64,000 bases of DNA from Paenibacillus sp. FSL W8-0426 (GCF_037969725.1 NZ_CP150203.1:1132001-1196000); one strand, 5' to 3'. Numbered from the stretch's first letter, positions 24,836 through 34,518 are shown. The notes: generated by a model not told the origin, from the letters alone. Numbers and translations: made by a program.

Positions 24836-25909
24836 ATGAAGAAAACATGGATGACGCTGCTGGTTACTGCAATGATGGTCGTGGCGGCAGGTTGCAGCAG
24901 CGGCGGTGGAGAGAGTGCGGGAGGCAGTACCGGTACCGACACGGGCGGCGACAAGACGGGAACGGAAACGGTCGCAGAGACGCCGAAGATCGGCGTGGCC
25001 ATCTACAAATTCGACGACACGTTTATGACCGGCGTGCGCAATGCCATGACCGCCGCGGCCGAAGGCAAAGCTGCACTGGACATCGTGGACAGCCAGAACG
25101 CACAGCCGACGCAGAACGAAAAAGTGGACCTGTTTGTATCCAAAAAATACAACGCGATGGCCGTCAATCCGGTAGACCGGACTGCTGCAGGTGTCATCAT
25201 CGACAAAGCAAAAGCAGCGGACATTCCCGTCGTATTCCTGAACCGCGAACCGGTTGCGGAGGATATGAACAAATGGGATAAAGTGTACTACGTTGGCGCC
25301 AAAGCGGAGGAATCGGGCACGATTTCCGGCCAGCTCATCGTGGATTACTGGAAAGCGCATCCCGAAGCGGACAAAAACGGCGACGGCAAGCTGCAGTATG
25401 TCATGCTGAAGGGCGAGCCGGGCCATCAGGATGCCGAGCTGCGTACCAAATATTCGGTGCAGGCGATCCAGGATGCGGGCATCGAGGTCGAGGCGCTGGC
25501 TGAGGATACGGCGATGTGGGACCGCGTCAAAGGACAGGAAAAAATGCAGGCATTTCTTGCGTCCCATGGGGACAAAATTGAAGCCGTGCTGGCGAACAAT
25601 GACGACATGGCCCTCGGCGCGATCGAAGCGCTGAAGGCGGCCGGATATTTCAAAGACGGCAAAACGATGCCGGTCGTCGGCGTGGACGCAACGGCTCCGG
25701 CGATTCAGGCGCTGCAGGACGGCACGATGCTCGGCACGGTGCTGAACGATGCAAAGAACCAGGGCGCGGCAACCGTGGCGCTGGCTTCGGTACTCGCCAA
25801 AGGGGAGACGCCGACCAAGGAAAATACGGGCTATGACATTACGGACGGCAAATACGTCTGGATCGCTTACAAAAAAATTACGAAAGACAACATCGCCGAC
25901 GCCCAATAA
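24836..25909 (+). CDS. mglB: galactose/methyl-galactoside-binding lipoprotein MglB
   Basis: 357 residues. Lipobox Ala-Ala-Gly-Cys20, then a Gly/Ser/Thr linker to about 50 and a type I binding fold. The calcium loop 'DKNGDGKLQYVMLKGEPGH' is characteristic of MglB, as are 'AVNPVDRTAAGVIIDKAKAA' and 'NNDDMALGAIEALKAAGYF'. It captures galactose-type sugars outside the cell for the MglA/MglC importer. ATG 24836 has GGGGGAGG upstream. A terminator-like hairpin separates it from mglA, which would give more binding protein than transporter. Confidence 0.92.
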   Translation: MKKTWMTLLVTAMMVVAAGCSSGGGESAGGSTGTDTGGDKTGTETVAETPKIGVAIYKFDDTFMTGVRNAMTAAAEGKAALDIVDSQNAQPTQNEKVDLFVSKKYNAMAVNPVDRTAAGVIIDKAKAADIPVVFLNREPVAEDMNKWDKVYYVGAKAEESGTISGQLIVDYWKAHPEADKNGDGKLQYVMLKGEPGHQDAELRTKYSVQAIQDAGIEVEALAEDTAMWDRVKGQEKMQAFLASHGDKIEAVLANNDDMALGAIEALKAAGYFKDGKTMPVVGVDATAPAIQALQDGTMLGTVLNDAKNQGAATVALASVLAKGETPTKENTGYDITDGKYVWIAYKKITKDNIADAQ

Positions 25910-25921
25910 TAATGCACAGCA

Positions 25922-25953
25922 GGGACGTCCGCCGTGAGGGGACGTCCCTTTTT
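25922..25953 (+). terminator. intercistronic terminator between mglB and mglA
   Basis: GGGACGTCC (25922-25930) pairs with GGACGTCCC (25940-25948), then TTTTT. Probably partial read-through, setting the mglB to mglA ratio. Confidence 0.75.
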
Positions 25954-25980
25954 GCCAGGCTATGGAAGGGGAGAACAAGC

Positions 25981-27486
25981 ATGAAATCGCCGTATCTGCT
26001 GGAGATGGACGGCATATCCAAGGCGTTTCCCGGCGTGCAGGCCTTGAGCCAGGTGACGCTGAAGGTCAAGCCGGGAACGGTGCATGCCCTGATGGGCGAG
26101 AACGGGGCGGGCAAGTCCACGCTGATGAAATGCCTGTTCGGCATGTATCGTCCCGATGAAGGCATGATTCGCATTGATGGAGAACAGGTGCAGATTTCCA
26201 GCTCCAAAGCTGCACTTGAGCACGGCATATCCATGATTCATCAGGAGCTGAATCCCGTCCCGCACCGTCCGGTAATGGAGAACATTTGGCTTGGCCGATT
26301 TCCGATGAAGGGCTGGTTCGTGGACGAGAAACGCATGTATGACGACACGTTGGCCCTGTTCAAAGATCTGAACCTGGACATCGACCCGAAGGCCCAGACC
26401 CGGACATTGTCCGTGTCTAAAATACAATCGGTGGAGATCGCCAAGGCGGTGTCGTTCCATTCCAAAGTCATCGTCATGGACGAACCGACGTCCTCCCTCA
26501 CCGGCAAGGAAGTAGAACAGTTGTTTGCGATCATCCGGGAGCTGCGCAGCCGCGGGGTGTCGATTATTTACATTTCGCACAAGATGGAAGAGATTCTGAC
26601 GATCTCGGACGAAGTCACGATCATGCGGGACGGCTTCGTGGTGGGCACGTGGGAAGCGAAGGACTTGACCACGGATCTCATTATTACGCGTATGGTGGGC
26701 CGCGATCTCAGCGAGCGTTTCCCCGAGCGGAACAATATCCCCGGCGACGTCATCCTGAAGGCGGAGGGACTGACTTCCATTCATCCGCATTCATTTAAGG
26801 ACGTGTCGTTCGAGCTGAGAAAAGGCGAAATTCTCGGGATCGGCGGCCTTGTCGGGGCGCAGCGCACCGAGCTGATGGAATCGCTGTTCGGCTTGCGCGG
26901 ACTTGCTTCGGGCACGATCTCGATCCATGGGCGGAAGGTGAGGATCGGTTCCCCGGCGGCGGCGAAACGCCACAATATCGCGCTGTTGACGGAGGAACGG
27001 AGGGTTACGGGCATTTTCCCGGTGCTGTCGGTGTACGAAAATACGATCATTGCAAGCCTTGGCCGCTACCGGAATCGCCTTGGGCTTTTGGACGAGAAGA
27101 AGGGGCGCGAGGAAGCGTACGAGCAGACGCAAAAGTTCAAAACCAAAACGCCTTCGGTTAACACGCTGATTCGAAACCTGTCAGGCGGTAATCAGCAGAA
27201 GGTGCTGTTGGCCCGCTGGCTTCTGACCGACCCGGAAATTTTGCTGCTTGACGAGCCGACGCGGGGCATTGACGTCGGGGCGAAATTCGAAATTTACACG
27301 ATCATTACCGAGCTTGCCAGACAGGGCAAAAGCATCATCATGATCAGCTCGGAGATGCCCGAACTGATCGGCATGTCGGATCGCATCATGGTCATGAGCG
27401 AAGGGCGCATGACCGGGATCATCGACGGTGCCGATGCCACGGAGCAGGAAATCATGAGACTGGCCGCGCAGCAGCGCATGGCTTAG
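25981..27486 (+). CDS. mglA: sugar ABC transporter ATPase MglA
   Basis: 501 residues from ATG 25981 (AAGGGGAG upstream); the longer frame start at 25912 overlaps the hairpin. Two fused ATPase domains. The first has Walker A 'GENGAGKST' and Walker B 'VIVMDEPTSSL'. The second has the degenerate P-loop usual for this class ('GGLVGAQRTELMESLFG'), signature 'NLSGGNQQKV' and 'ILLLDEPTRGIDVGAKFEIY'. It drives the MglC channel from the cytoplasmic side. Sixteen bases separate it from mglC. Confidence 0.93.
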   Translation: MKSPYLLEMDGISKAFPGVQALSQVTLKVKPGTVHALMGENGAGKSTLMKCLFGMYRPDEGMIRIDGEQVQISSSKAALEHGISMIHQELNPVPHRPVMENIWLGRFPMKGWFVDEKRMYDDTLALFKDLNLDIDPKAQTRTLSVSKIQSVEIAKAVSFHSKVIVMDEPTSSLTGKEVEQLFAIIRELRSRGVSIIYISHKMEEILTISDEVTIMRDGFVVGTWEAKDLTTDLIITRMVGRDLSERFPERNNIPGDVILKAEGLTSIHPHSFKDVSFELRKGEILGIGGLVGAQRTELMESLFGLRGLASGTISIHGRKVRIGSPAAAKRHNIALLTEERRVTGIFPVLSVYENTIIASLGRYRNRLGLLDEKKGREEAYEQTQKFKTKTPSVNTLIRNLSGGNQQKVLLARWLLTDPEILLLDEPTRGIDVGAKFEIYTIITELARQGKSIIMISSEMPELIGMSDRIMVMSEGRMTGIIDGADATEQEIMRLAAQQRMA

Positions 27487-27501
27487 TCGGGAGGGAAACC
27501 G

Positions 27502-28521
27502 ATGAACACACCAATCGTGAACCAGGTCAAGCAATACGTGACGCAGCGGGCCATCTTTATCGTGCTGATCCTGCTGGTCGTCGGCATCGCCATTGCCGAT
27601 CCGAATTTCCTTGCATTCTCGACATTGCGAGACATTTTGCAGCAGTCGTCCACTCGGGCCATCATCGCGCTGGGGGCGGCATTCATTCTGATTACGGGCG
27701 GCGTCGATCTTTCTGCAGGCCGGGTCGTCGGCCTGACTGCCGTGGTCTCGGCATCCATGCTGCAGGTGGATGAGTACGCCAACCGTTTCTTTCCCGACCT
27801 GCCGCATTTGTGGGTAGGAATACCGATCCTCGTGGGCATCGTGGCCGGTTTGGCCGTTGGCTTGGTCAACGGCATCATCGTGGCGAAGTTGAACGTGCCG
27901 CCGTTCATTGCTACGCTCGGCACGATGGTGGCGGTATATGGACTGAACTCGATTTACTTCGATACCGAACCGAACCAGTCGCAGCCGATCGGCGGGCTGC
28001 GTCCCGATTTTACCGTTATCGGTTCCGGGTATATCGATTTGGGCGGAGGGTACTCGATCCCGTACATCGTGTTGATCGCCATAGCGATCGCCCTTGTCTG
28101 CTGGGTCGTGTTCAACAAAACACGTCTCGGCAAAAACATGTACGCCATCGGCGGCAACATTCAAGCCGCACATGTATCCGGCATTCACGTTGCACGCAAC
28201 CTGGTGGCGCTGTATGCGATCGCGGGTGCGTTGTACGGACTCGGCGGGGTGCTTGAGGCCGCCCGCACCGGTGGTGCCACGAACAACTACGGCAACATGT
28301 ATGAGCTGGATGCTATTGCCGCTTGCGTTGTCGGCGGCGTATCGACCGCCGGAGGGATCGGCACCGTGCCCGGCGTCATGGCAGGGGTCCTCATTTTCGG
28401 CGTCATCAACTATGGTCTGACCTTTATCGGCGTGAGTCCGTATTGGCAGCTTATTATCAAAGGTTTGATTATCGTCGCCGCCGTTGCGTTCGACATTCGC
28501 AAATACGTAGCGAAAAAATAG
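27502..28521 (+). CDS. mglC: sugar ABC transporter permease MglC
   Basis: 339 residues with about ten membrane helices (BPD_transp_2 family). Typical segments are 'AAFILITGGVDLSAGRVVGL', 'GTMVAVYGLNSIYF' and 'GNIQAAHVSGIHVARNL'. GGGAGGG precedes the ATG. Last gene of the mglBAC unit, closed by a terminator at 28611-28644. Confidence 0.93.
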   Translation: MNTPIVNQVKQYVTQRAIFIVLILLVVGIAIADPNFLAFSTLRDILQQSSTRAIIALGAAFILITGGVDLSAGRVVGLTAVVSASMLQVDEYANRFFPDLPHLWVGIPILVGIVAGLAVGLVNGIIVAKLNVPPFIATLGTMVAVYGLNSIYFDTEPNQSQPIGGLRPDFTVIGSGYIDLGGGYSIPYIVLIAIAIALVCWVVFNKTRLGKNMYAIGGNIQAAHVSGIHVARNLVALYAIAGALYGLGGVLEAARTGGATNNYGNMYELDAIAACVVGGVSTAGGIGTVPGVMAGVLIFGVINYGLTFIGVSPYWQLIIKGLIIVAAVAFDIRKYVAKK

Positions 28522-28610
28522 CTGGATGCACATTCATGCCTTCGTTATACCTAAATATTAGGTCCGGATGATCAAGATAGCCATGGATTGAAACACCTGC
28601 ATATCAAAAA

Positions 28611-28644
28611 AGGCGAAATTCCATCCCGGAATTCCGCTTTTTTT
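28611..28644 (+). terminator. terminator of the mgl operon
   Basis: GCGAAATTCC / GGAATTCCGC stem (one mismatch), then TTTTTTT. Confidence 0.8.
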
Positions 28645-28698
28645 GCCTGCTGCTCGGTATGATTTCCGTTTATGCGGCTGGCCTTCCATCCATAACTC

Positions 28699-29028
28699 TC
28701 AAAAGAACCAATCCAGGATGAGGATTAGGGGGCCGATCAGGCAAAAAGCCAGCATTAGCCCGGACAGATAATAGGAGAGACCTGTTCCGTAATGAGAACG
28801 GTGCTTGCGCGCAAGCCAGAAAGCCGGAACCCAGAATATCGCAGCTGCCAGGAAGGGATAATGCAGTCCTTGGTTGCCGTTACTGTACACAGGCACGCCC
28901 ATAAAATGAAACAGGTGATGACTGAAGGAAATGTGATCATGGCCTGTAGGCAGATTGAACAACAGTCCCAGGAAAATGATCAGGAGCGAAAGCGAGCCGA
29001 TACCCAGTTTTTTGTGTTGAAGCGTCAT
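28699..29028 (-). CDS. small membrane protein of unknown function
   Basis: 109 residues, GAGGTG six bases before ATG 29028. Three membrane helices (about 10-27, 55-72, 83-106). A histidine-rich loop between the first two ('GHDHISFSHHLFHF') could bind metal or lie at the membrane face. The family is not recognised. It stands alone, convergent with the mgl operon. Confidence 0.65.
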   Translation of the reverse strand: MTLQHKKLGIGSLSLLIIFLGLLFNLPTGHDHISFSHHLFHFMGVPVYSNGNQGLHYPFLAAAIFWVPAFWLARKHRSHYGTGLSYYLSGLMLAFCLIGPLILILDWFF

Positions 29029-29188
29029 GAAATCACCTCAATACATATATTACCATAATGTGGTGCAACTTTGCCTGAAGCTTGCGGTTGTGCATGATTA
29101 CGAATTTGCCCATCTTCCAATAATCGACAACATTAGCTAATCATACTCGATATAATACATGTGAATGAGGTGTTAGGTAGAAGCATTT

Positions 29189-30802
29189 ATGGTCAAAGGG
29201 GGCGAGGCGGGTTTGCTGAGCTATAAGATGAAAATGATAATTTTTCCGGTGGGATGTTTGCTTGTGATCCTGTCCTCTTCTTACCTGGGATACACCTCCA
29301 ATCTCCGGCTTACCATTTTGGCCGGATTGATCTTTATGGCAAGCATCTGTGCAGAGCGGAAATATCCGGCATTGCGTTTGGTGCAATGGATTTTTCTGGG
29401 GACATTCCATTATTTCAGCGAACTGGACTGGTGCAGCCTGCTTTACTACATGCTTATTTTGTCGATGATCGAGAATAAACAGCGTGTCACTCACACGCTG
29501 CCGATTTCCATGCTGCTGATGTTCCAATATACCATAATTCGGCTCAGTTATACGCCGACAGGCTCTTACACGGCATTAGTTTCGTTGTTTGACATATTAA
29601 CGGTAATCGTCGTTATTGTTTTGTACCATACGTTGACCAGAAGCGAGGCGGAAAAACGCCAATTGCGGGAACGAAACTTTTTTCTGGCCCAGCATGACCC
29701 GCTGACAGGTCTTTTGAACTATGAAGGATACATAACCGCATTGAATCGGACCGCTGCGGAACAACGTCCGTTTTTGCTGATTTTGCTCAGTATTCAGAAT
29801 TTGAACGGCTTTCATCGAGATGGTGAGGATCATTGGAGCACTGTCATCAAAAATATCAGCGTTAGCATTACGCAAGCGTTCCCGGAAGCAGCGGGCATAT
29901 CCCGATACTCCGGGGACCGGTTCGCGATCATTTTGCCTGAATTGCAGTGTGCCGAACATGTCAAAGAACGGTTAAGCCACCTGCTTGATGCGGACTTCGG
30001 TCCATTGCAGGTGGTCTACAGCATTGCCGAATATCCAGGCACCGCAGAGTCATTGCAGCAATTCATTACGATCGCGGAGGACGGGTTGCTTCAGCAGCAG
30101 CGCAACAAATGGATACAGAGCGAGGAAGAGCTTTTCCGCTCCGAAAGGCTGCGCGCGGTAGGCGAACTCGCGGCCGGCATGGCTCACGAAATTCGAAACC
30201 CGCTGACAGCGATTCGGGGCTTTCTTCAGTTGTCCCGCGGACAGGCCTATAACATTGCTCCGTGGTATGAAGTCATCATGAGCGAGGTTACGAGGGTGAC
30301 GGATCTCACGGCCGAGTTTTTGCAGTTTTCCAAGCCTCAGGCCAAACATATGAAACCGGAACAGGTCGCTCACTGCCTGGAACGGGTGATGTCGCTGACC
30401 GAATCGGACGCTGCTTCGCGGGGGCATCGCATGTATTTGAATATGGTGAACGAGAACATCGTCGTCAACATGGATCGGGACAAAATCGTTCAGGTGCTGA
30501 TCAACCTGATCCGCAACGCATTTGAAGCGATGCATGACCCGGGCGAGGTGCATATCGAACTCTTGCATGCGCCGGAACAGGTGCTGATCTCGATTACGGA
30601 TACGGGCAGCGGCATCCCGGAGCAGGCCCTGACGCAAATTTTCAATCCGTTCTATACTACCAAGGAAGAAGGGACCGGGTTGGGACTGGCCCTCTGCCAG
30701 AAGATCGCGCAGGATCACGCCGGAAAAATTACCGTGCGGAGCGAGGTCGGCATCGGATCTACGTTTACGCTCCATTTGCCGATTGTGGCCGGAGTCTCCT
30801 GA
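29189..30802 (+). CDS. histidine kinase with degenerate GGDEF domain
   Basis: 537 residues. About five membrane helices up to residue 148, a GGDEF-type domain at about 165-300, then a HisKA/HATPase kinase core. The GGDEF domain begins normally ('HDPLTGLLNYEGY') but has SGDRF (241-245) in place of GGDEF, so it should not make cyclic di-GMP; it may bind nucleotide as a sensor. The phosphoacceptor is His333 in 'MAHEIRNPLTAIRGFLQLSR', the N box is 'NLIRNAFEAM', and the G boxes are 'DTGSGIP' and 'GTGLGLAL'. The kinase core resembles sporulation kinases such as KinB or KinE. No response regulator is adjacent, as is usual for kinases that feed Spo0F. The start is uncertain: TTG 29213 after GGGGGCGAGG is an alternative. 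Confidence 0.85.
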   Translation: MVKGGEAGLLSYKMKMIIFPVGCLLVILSSSYLGYTSNLRLTILAGLIFMASICAERKYPALRLVQWIFLGTFHYFSELDWCSLLYYMLILSMIENKQRVTHTLPISMLLMFQYTIIRLSYTPTGSYTALVSLFDILTVIVVIVLYHTLTRSEAEKRQLRERNFFLAQHDPLTGLLNYEGYITALNRTAAEQRPFLLILLSIQNLNGFHRDGEDHWSTVIKNISVSITQAFPEAAGISRYSGDRFAIILPELQCAEHVKERLSHLLDADFGPLQVVYSIAEYPGTAESLQQFITIAEDGLLQQQRNKWIQSEEELFRSERLRAVGELAAGMAHEIRNPLTAIRGFLQLSRGQAYNIAPWYEVIMSEVTRVTDLTAEFLQFSKPQAKHMKPEQVAHCLERVMSLTESDAASRGHRMYLNMVNENIVVNMDRDKIVQVLINLIRNAFEAMHDPGEVHIELLHAPEQVLISITDTGSGIPEQALTQIFNPFYTTKEEGTGLGLALCQKIAQDHAGKITVRSEVGIGSTFTLHLPIVAGVS

Positions 30803-30813
30803 AAGGAAACCGA

Positions 30814-30853
30814 ATAACGCCGCATCCGATTCCAAGAGAAATCGGTGCGGCGT
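30814..30853. terminator. hairpin between convergent kinase and exporter genes
   Basis: AACGCCGCA...TGCGGCGTT with inner CGATT/AATCG, eight-base loop. Strong stem but no immediate T run on the plus side, so it may act on RNA stability as much as on termination. Confidence 0.5.
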
Positions 30854-30893
30854 TCGTCACGATCTTTTTATGGGCAGATGAAATCAGCTAATT

Positions 30894-32717
30894 TTAGCTG
30901 CGCTGGCTTTGATGAAGCTGATAATAGAATCCGTGTTGGCGCATGAGCTCATCATGCGTTCCCCGCTCCGCGATTTGGCCGGCATCGATGACGAGAATCT
31001 GGTCCGCCTCGCGTATGGTGCTCAGTCGATGGGCGATCACAAAGCTGGTTCGTCCCTTCATCAGCGTGCGCATCGCCTCTTGAATCTGCAGCTCCGTGCG
31101 GGTATCGATGCTGCTGGTCGCCTCATCCAGAATCAGGATGGCCGGATCGGCCAGAATCGCCCTCGCAATCGTCAATAGCTGCCTCTGCCCCTGACTGAGA
31201 TTTCCCCCGCCGGCCAAAATCGGCGTATCATACCCATCAGCGAGCTTGCGGATGAATCCATGCGCATTGGCGAGTTTGGCGGCCTGGATAATCTGCTCAT
31301 CGGTGGCATCAGGTTTGCCATAAGCGATGTTGTCCCGAATCGTGCCTGAGAACAGGTAAGCATCCTGGAGCACTATGCCGAGCTTTTGTCGCAGATGGTC
31401 CTTATCAAGCCCGGTGATGTCTTGGCCGTCAATCGTGATTTTTCCGCCTGTAATGTCATAGAATCGGGGCAGCAGATTGATAATGGTCGTTTTGCCTGCC
31501 CCCGTAGGCCCCACGAGGGCAATCATCTGGCCGGGTTCGGCCGTGAAGCTGACCTCTTTCAATATTTCCTTCCCGGGATCGTATCCAAACGATACGTGGT
31601 CGAATACCACTTTCCCATTAATGCGCTCCAGTTGTTGATCCTGTGCCTCTTCATACTCTCCCGGCGTATCCATGATTTGAAAAACGCGTTCTGCGCCCGC
31701 AATGGCCGCTTGAATCAGATTGTACTGGTTCGCGAGATCGTTGATCGGGCGTTCAACCTGTCTGGAATAAGCGAGGAAGCTGACGATCAGGCCGATCGAC
31801 GTCAGATCGTGATAAGCCATCCAACCGCCTACGGCCGCCAAAATGGCGAAACCGATATTGTTCATGACATTCATGGTCGGACCGACAAGGCCGGATACGG
31901 TTTGTGCCTGCGTGCTTGCCGTACGGAGCTTATCATTCAATTCCTTGAAATGTTTGCGCGACTCCTCTTGTCGATTATAGGCCATGACGGCCTTTTGCCC
32001 GGCGATCGTTTCCTGGGAAAAACCGTTCAGCTCGCCAAGCAGCTTCTGCTGCGCCGTAAAATGTTTGCGCGTGCGGGAGGCGATCATTTTCGTGGCAAAC
32101 ATGATCAGCGGCACCGTCACCAGGCTAAGCAACGTAAGGCGAATATCCAGCGCCACCATAATGGACAATGATCCGACCAGCAAAATGGCGCTGGACATCA
32201 GTTGGGTCAAGCTCTGGTTCAGCGTGGTCGAGACATTATCGATGTCATTGGTGGCCCGGCTCATCAGATCCCCGCTCTGGTTCCGGTCAAAAAAGCGAAT
32301 GGGCAGCTGCTGCAGCCGGGAAAACAAAGCCTGACGCAAATCTTTGACCGTCAGCTGGGAGACCCCGATCATGACATAGGACTGGCCCCATAACATGAGC
32401 GATGACAGGACGTATACCGTCAGAAGCAGCAGGCAGTCTTTGAGCAGTCCGTCCGTCAATTTGGGCACGATGTGCTCATTTACGGTACGGCCAAGCAAGT
32501 AGGGACCTGCCAGATTCAGCAGGGTGCCCAGCGCCGTGAGCACAAGCGCGGCGATGACGCCTTTTCGCTGGCGGCCCATGTAGGACCAGATGCGAAGCAG
32601 GGTGTGCCCGGCATTTTTGGCGCGCACTTTGGGCAGCGGCATACGGCCTGGGGGACCGCCTCTTCCGATCGGCGGCATAACATGCTGCTGGTTCGGTGTA
32701 TCTGCTGTTTTAGCCAT
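30894..32717 (-). CDS. ABC exporter subunit with consensus ATPase site (BmrD-like)
   Basis: 607 residues from ATG 32717 (AAAGGAGG eight bases upstream). Six membrane helices (about 45-330) and an ATPase domain with Walker A 'GPTGAGKTT', signature 'NLSQGQRQL' and Walker B 'ILILDEATSSID', including the catalytic Glu. It overlaps the partner exporter gene by eight bases, so the two subunits are made together. Heterodimeric exporters of this kind (BmrC/BmrD, YheI/YheH) expel drugs and other amphipathic compounds. The N-terminus carries a basic Pro/Gly-rich extension (PPIGRGGPPGRMPLP). Confidence 0.9.
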   Translation of the reverse strand: MAKTADTPNQQHVMPPIGRGGPPGRMPLPKVRAKNAGHTLLRIWSYMGRQRKGVIAALVLTALGTLLNLAGPYLLGRTVNEHIVPKLTDGLLKDCLLLLTVYVLSSLMLWGQSYVMIGVSQLTVKDLRQALFSRLQQLPIRFFDRNQSGDLMSRATNDIDNVSTTLNQSLTQLMSSAILLVGSLSIMVALDIRLTLLSLVTVPLIMFATKMIASRTRKHFTAQQKLLGELNGFSQETIAGQKAVMAYNRQEESRKHFKELNDKLRTASTQAQTVSGLVGPTMNVMNNIGFAILAAVGGWMAYHDLTSIGLIVSFLAYSRQVERPINDLANQYNLIQAAIAGAERVFQIMDTPGEYEEAQDQQLERINGKVVFDHVSFGYDPGKEILKEVSFTAEPGQMIALVGPTGAGKTTIINLLPRFYDITGGKITIDGQDITGLDKDHLRQKLGIVLQDAYLFSGTIRDNIAYGKPDATDEQIIQAAKLANAHGFIRKLADGYDTPILAGGGNLSQGQRQLLTIARAILADPAILILDEATSSIDTRTELQIQEAMRTLMKGRTSFVIAHRLSTIREADQILVIDAGQIAERGTHDELMRQHGFYYQLHQSQRS

Positions 32718-34518
32718 ACTGCACATCCTCCTTTCGCTGCTGGGAATCATGGATCGCCTGATAATGCGGCGAACATTCCAGCAATTGCTCATGGGTGCCG
32801 CTGGCCACGATCCGTCCTTCGTCCAGCACGTGAATGCAGTCGGCATCCATCACGGAGGAAATGCGCTGTGCGATCAGCAAGGTGGTCCGGTCCTTCATGA
32901 GCGATTTCAAGGCCCGCTGGATGCCGGCTTCCGTGCGCAGATCGACCGCGCTTGTGCTGTCATCCAGAATCAGCACGTTCGGCTGCATCAGCAATGCACG
33001 GGCGATCGAGATCCGCTGTTTCTGTCCTCCGGACAGGTTGACGCCGCGCTGGCCGAGCTCTGTGCCATAGCCGTCTTTCAGCTTGGCGATGAAATCGTCG
33101 GCTGCGGCGGCCTTGGCGGCGGTTCTCATTTCCGTCTCCGTCGCGTCCGGCCTGCCGAAGCAAATGTTGTCCCGGATGCTGCCGCTGAAGAGCACGGCCT
33201 CTTGAAGCACGATCGAGACTCGGCGGCGCAGTTCTTCCAGGTTCCAGTCGCGAACATCGGTGCCCCCCACGAGCACCTCGCCTTGCGTTGCATCATAGAG
33301 GCGCGGGATCAGCTGCACCAGCGAAGTTTTGCCCGAGCCGGTGGAACCGAGCAAGGCGACCTTCTGCCCGGGTTCAACCGTAAACGTGATGCCGGACAAG
33401 GCATCCGCACCGTCATAACGGAAGTGAACGTCTCTGAATTCGATTCGGCCTGCGTCCGGGTTATGCGTAGGTAAGGAATCACCCTTACCCTGAGGTGTCC
33501 TTGAGGCTGCGGCTTCTGCCGCAAGCGGATGCACCCTGGACGCTGCTGAAGAATCGGAGTTGGCTGATCGGATGTCAGGCTCGGTGTTCAGCACTTCATT
33601 AATCCGCGCGGCAGATACTTTGGCGCGGGAGAAGCTCATCATCATCATGCCGATCGACGTCAGCGAAGAGAGCACAACGGTAACATAGTTGATAAATGCG
33701 ATCAGATCTCCTGCAGCCAATCCGCCGCTGGTCACCTGGAAGCCCCCGAACCACAGCACGGCCACGACGGTGGCGTTCAGCATCAGGTTTAACACGGGAA
33801 CGTTCAGGGTGACGATGCGCCATGCTTTGACGGCCGTGTTGGTATAGTCCTGATTGGACTCGTTGAACCGTTCCTTTTCCAGCTTGGCTCGCGCAAACGC
33901 CTTGACGACGCGAATACCTGCCAAATTTTCCTGAAGCACGGCATTCACTTTGTCCAGCCTTTCCTGAACGCCGGCAAACAGCGGATAGGATGCTTTGATA
34001 AGAACGTACAGCAGGATGAACAGCACGGGCATGGTCACCAGCAGGATCAGGGCCAGCTTGACGCTGATCGTAAACGCCATGATCACGCTCCCGATAATAA
34101 GCATCGGCGAACGAATGAACATGCGCAGCAGCATCTGCACGAACGTCTGCATCTGGGTAATGTCGCTGGTCAGGCGAGTGATCAGCGAGCCTTGCTGGAA
34201 TCCGTCCAGGTTGCGAAAGGAAAACGTCTGGATATGGTCGAACAGCTCCTGGCGCAGGTCGCTGCCATATCCGACGGAGGCTCTGCTGGAGAACAGCGTG
34301 CAGCCTGCACCGCCGACCCAACCGATTAATGCAAAGGCAAGCATAAGCAGTCCCGTGCTTACGATGTGGGACAGGTTGCCTGCCAGCACGCCATGGTCCA
34401 CGATGCTCGACATCAGCTTTGGTTGAAGCAGGTCCATGGCTACCTCGAGCACCATCAGCAGCGGTGCAAGAATGGCCGCCGTTTTATAGGGGGCCAAATA
34501 TTTTTTGAGCGTCCACAA
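32710..34518 (-). CDS. ABC exporter subunit with degenerate ATPase site (BmrC-like)
   Basis: 602 residues from TTG 34518, chosen because GAGGTG stands eight bases before it. The GTG at 34530 would overlap that ribosome site. Six membrane helices, then an ATPase domain with Walker A 'GSTGSGKTS' and signature 'NLSGGQKQR'. Walker B is 'LILDDSTSAVD', with Asp in place of the catalytic Glu, the hallmark of the non-hydrolysing half of heterodimeric exporters. A polar insertion (about 320-360) separates the membrane part from the ATPase. Lies 40 bases after the MarR gene and shares its promoter. Confidence 0.9.
   Translation of the reverse strand: MWTLKKYLAPYKTAAILAPLLMVLEVAMDLLQPKLMSSIVDHGVLAGNLSHIVSTGLLMLAFALIGWVGGAGCTLFSSRASVGYGSDLRQELFDHIQTFSFRNLDGFQQGSLITRLTSDITQMQTFVQMLLRMFIRSPMLIIGSVIMAFTISVKLALILLVTMPVLFILLYVLIKASYPLFAGVQERLDKVNAVLQENLAGIRVVKAFARAKLEKERFNESNQDYTNTAVKAWRIVTLNVPVLNLMLNATVVAVLWFGGFQVTSGGLAAGDLIAFINYVTVVLSSLTSIGMMMMSFSRAKVSAARINEVLNTEPDIRSANSDSSAASRVHPLAAEAAASRTPQGKGDSLPTHNPDAGRIEFRDVHFRYDGADALSGITFTVEPGQKVALLGSTGSGKTSLVQLIPRLYDATQGEVLVGGTDVRDWNLEELRRRVSIVLQEAVLFSGSIRDNICFGRPDATETEMRTAAKAAAADDFIAKLKDGYGTELGQRGVNLSGGQKQRISIARALLMQPNVLILDDSTSAVDLRTEAGIQRALKSLMKDRTTLLIAQRISSVMDADCIHVLDEGRIVASGTHEQLLECSPHYQAIHDSQQRKEDVQYG

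Noticed and set aside
27181..28533. 450-codon minus-strand frame under mglC and the end of mglA
   Set aside because: Rich in His, Arg, Asp and Gln without any motif, and fully covered by the well-supported mgl genes.
28582..28596. ATGGATTGAAAC resembles the 3' end of a CRISPR repeat
   Set aside because: Only about 11 bases match, the GTCGCACTCC half is absent, and there is no second copy or leader nearby.
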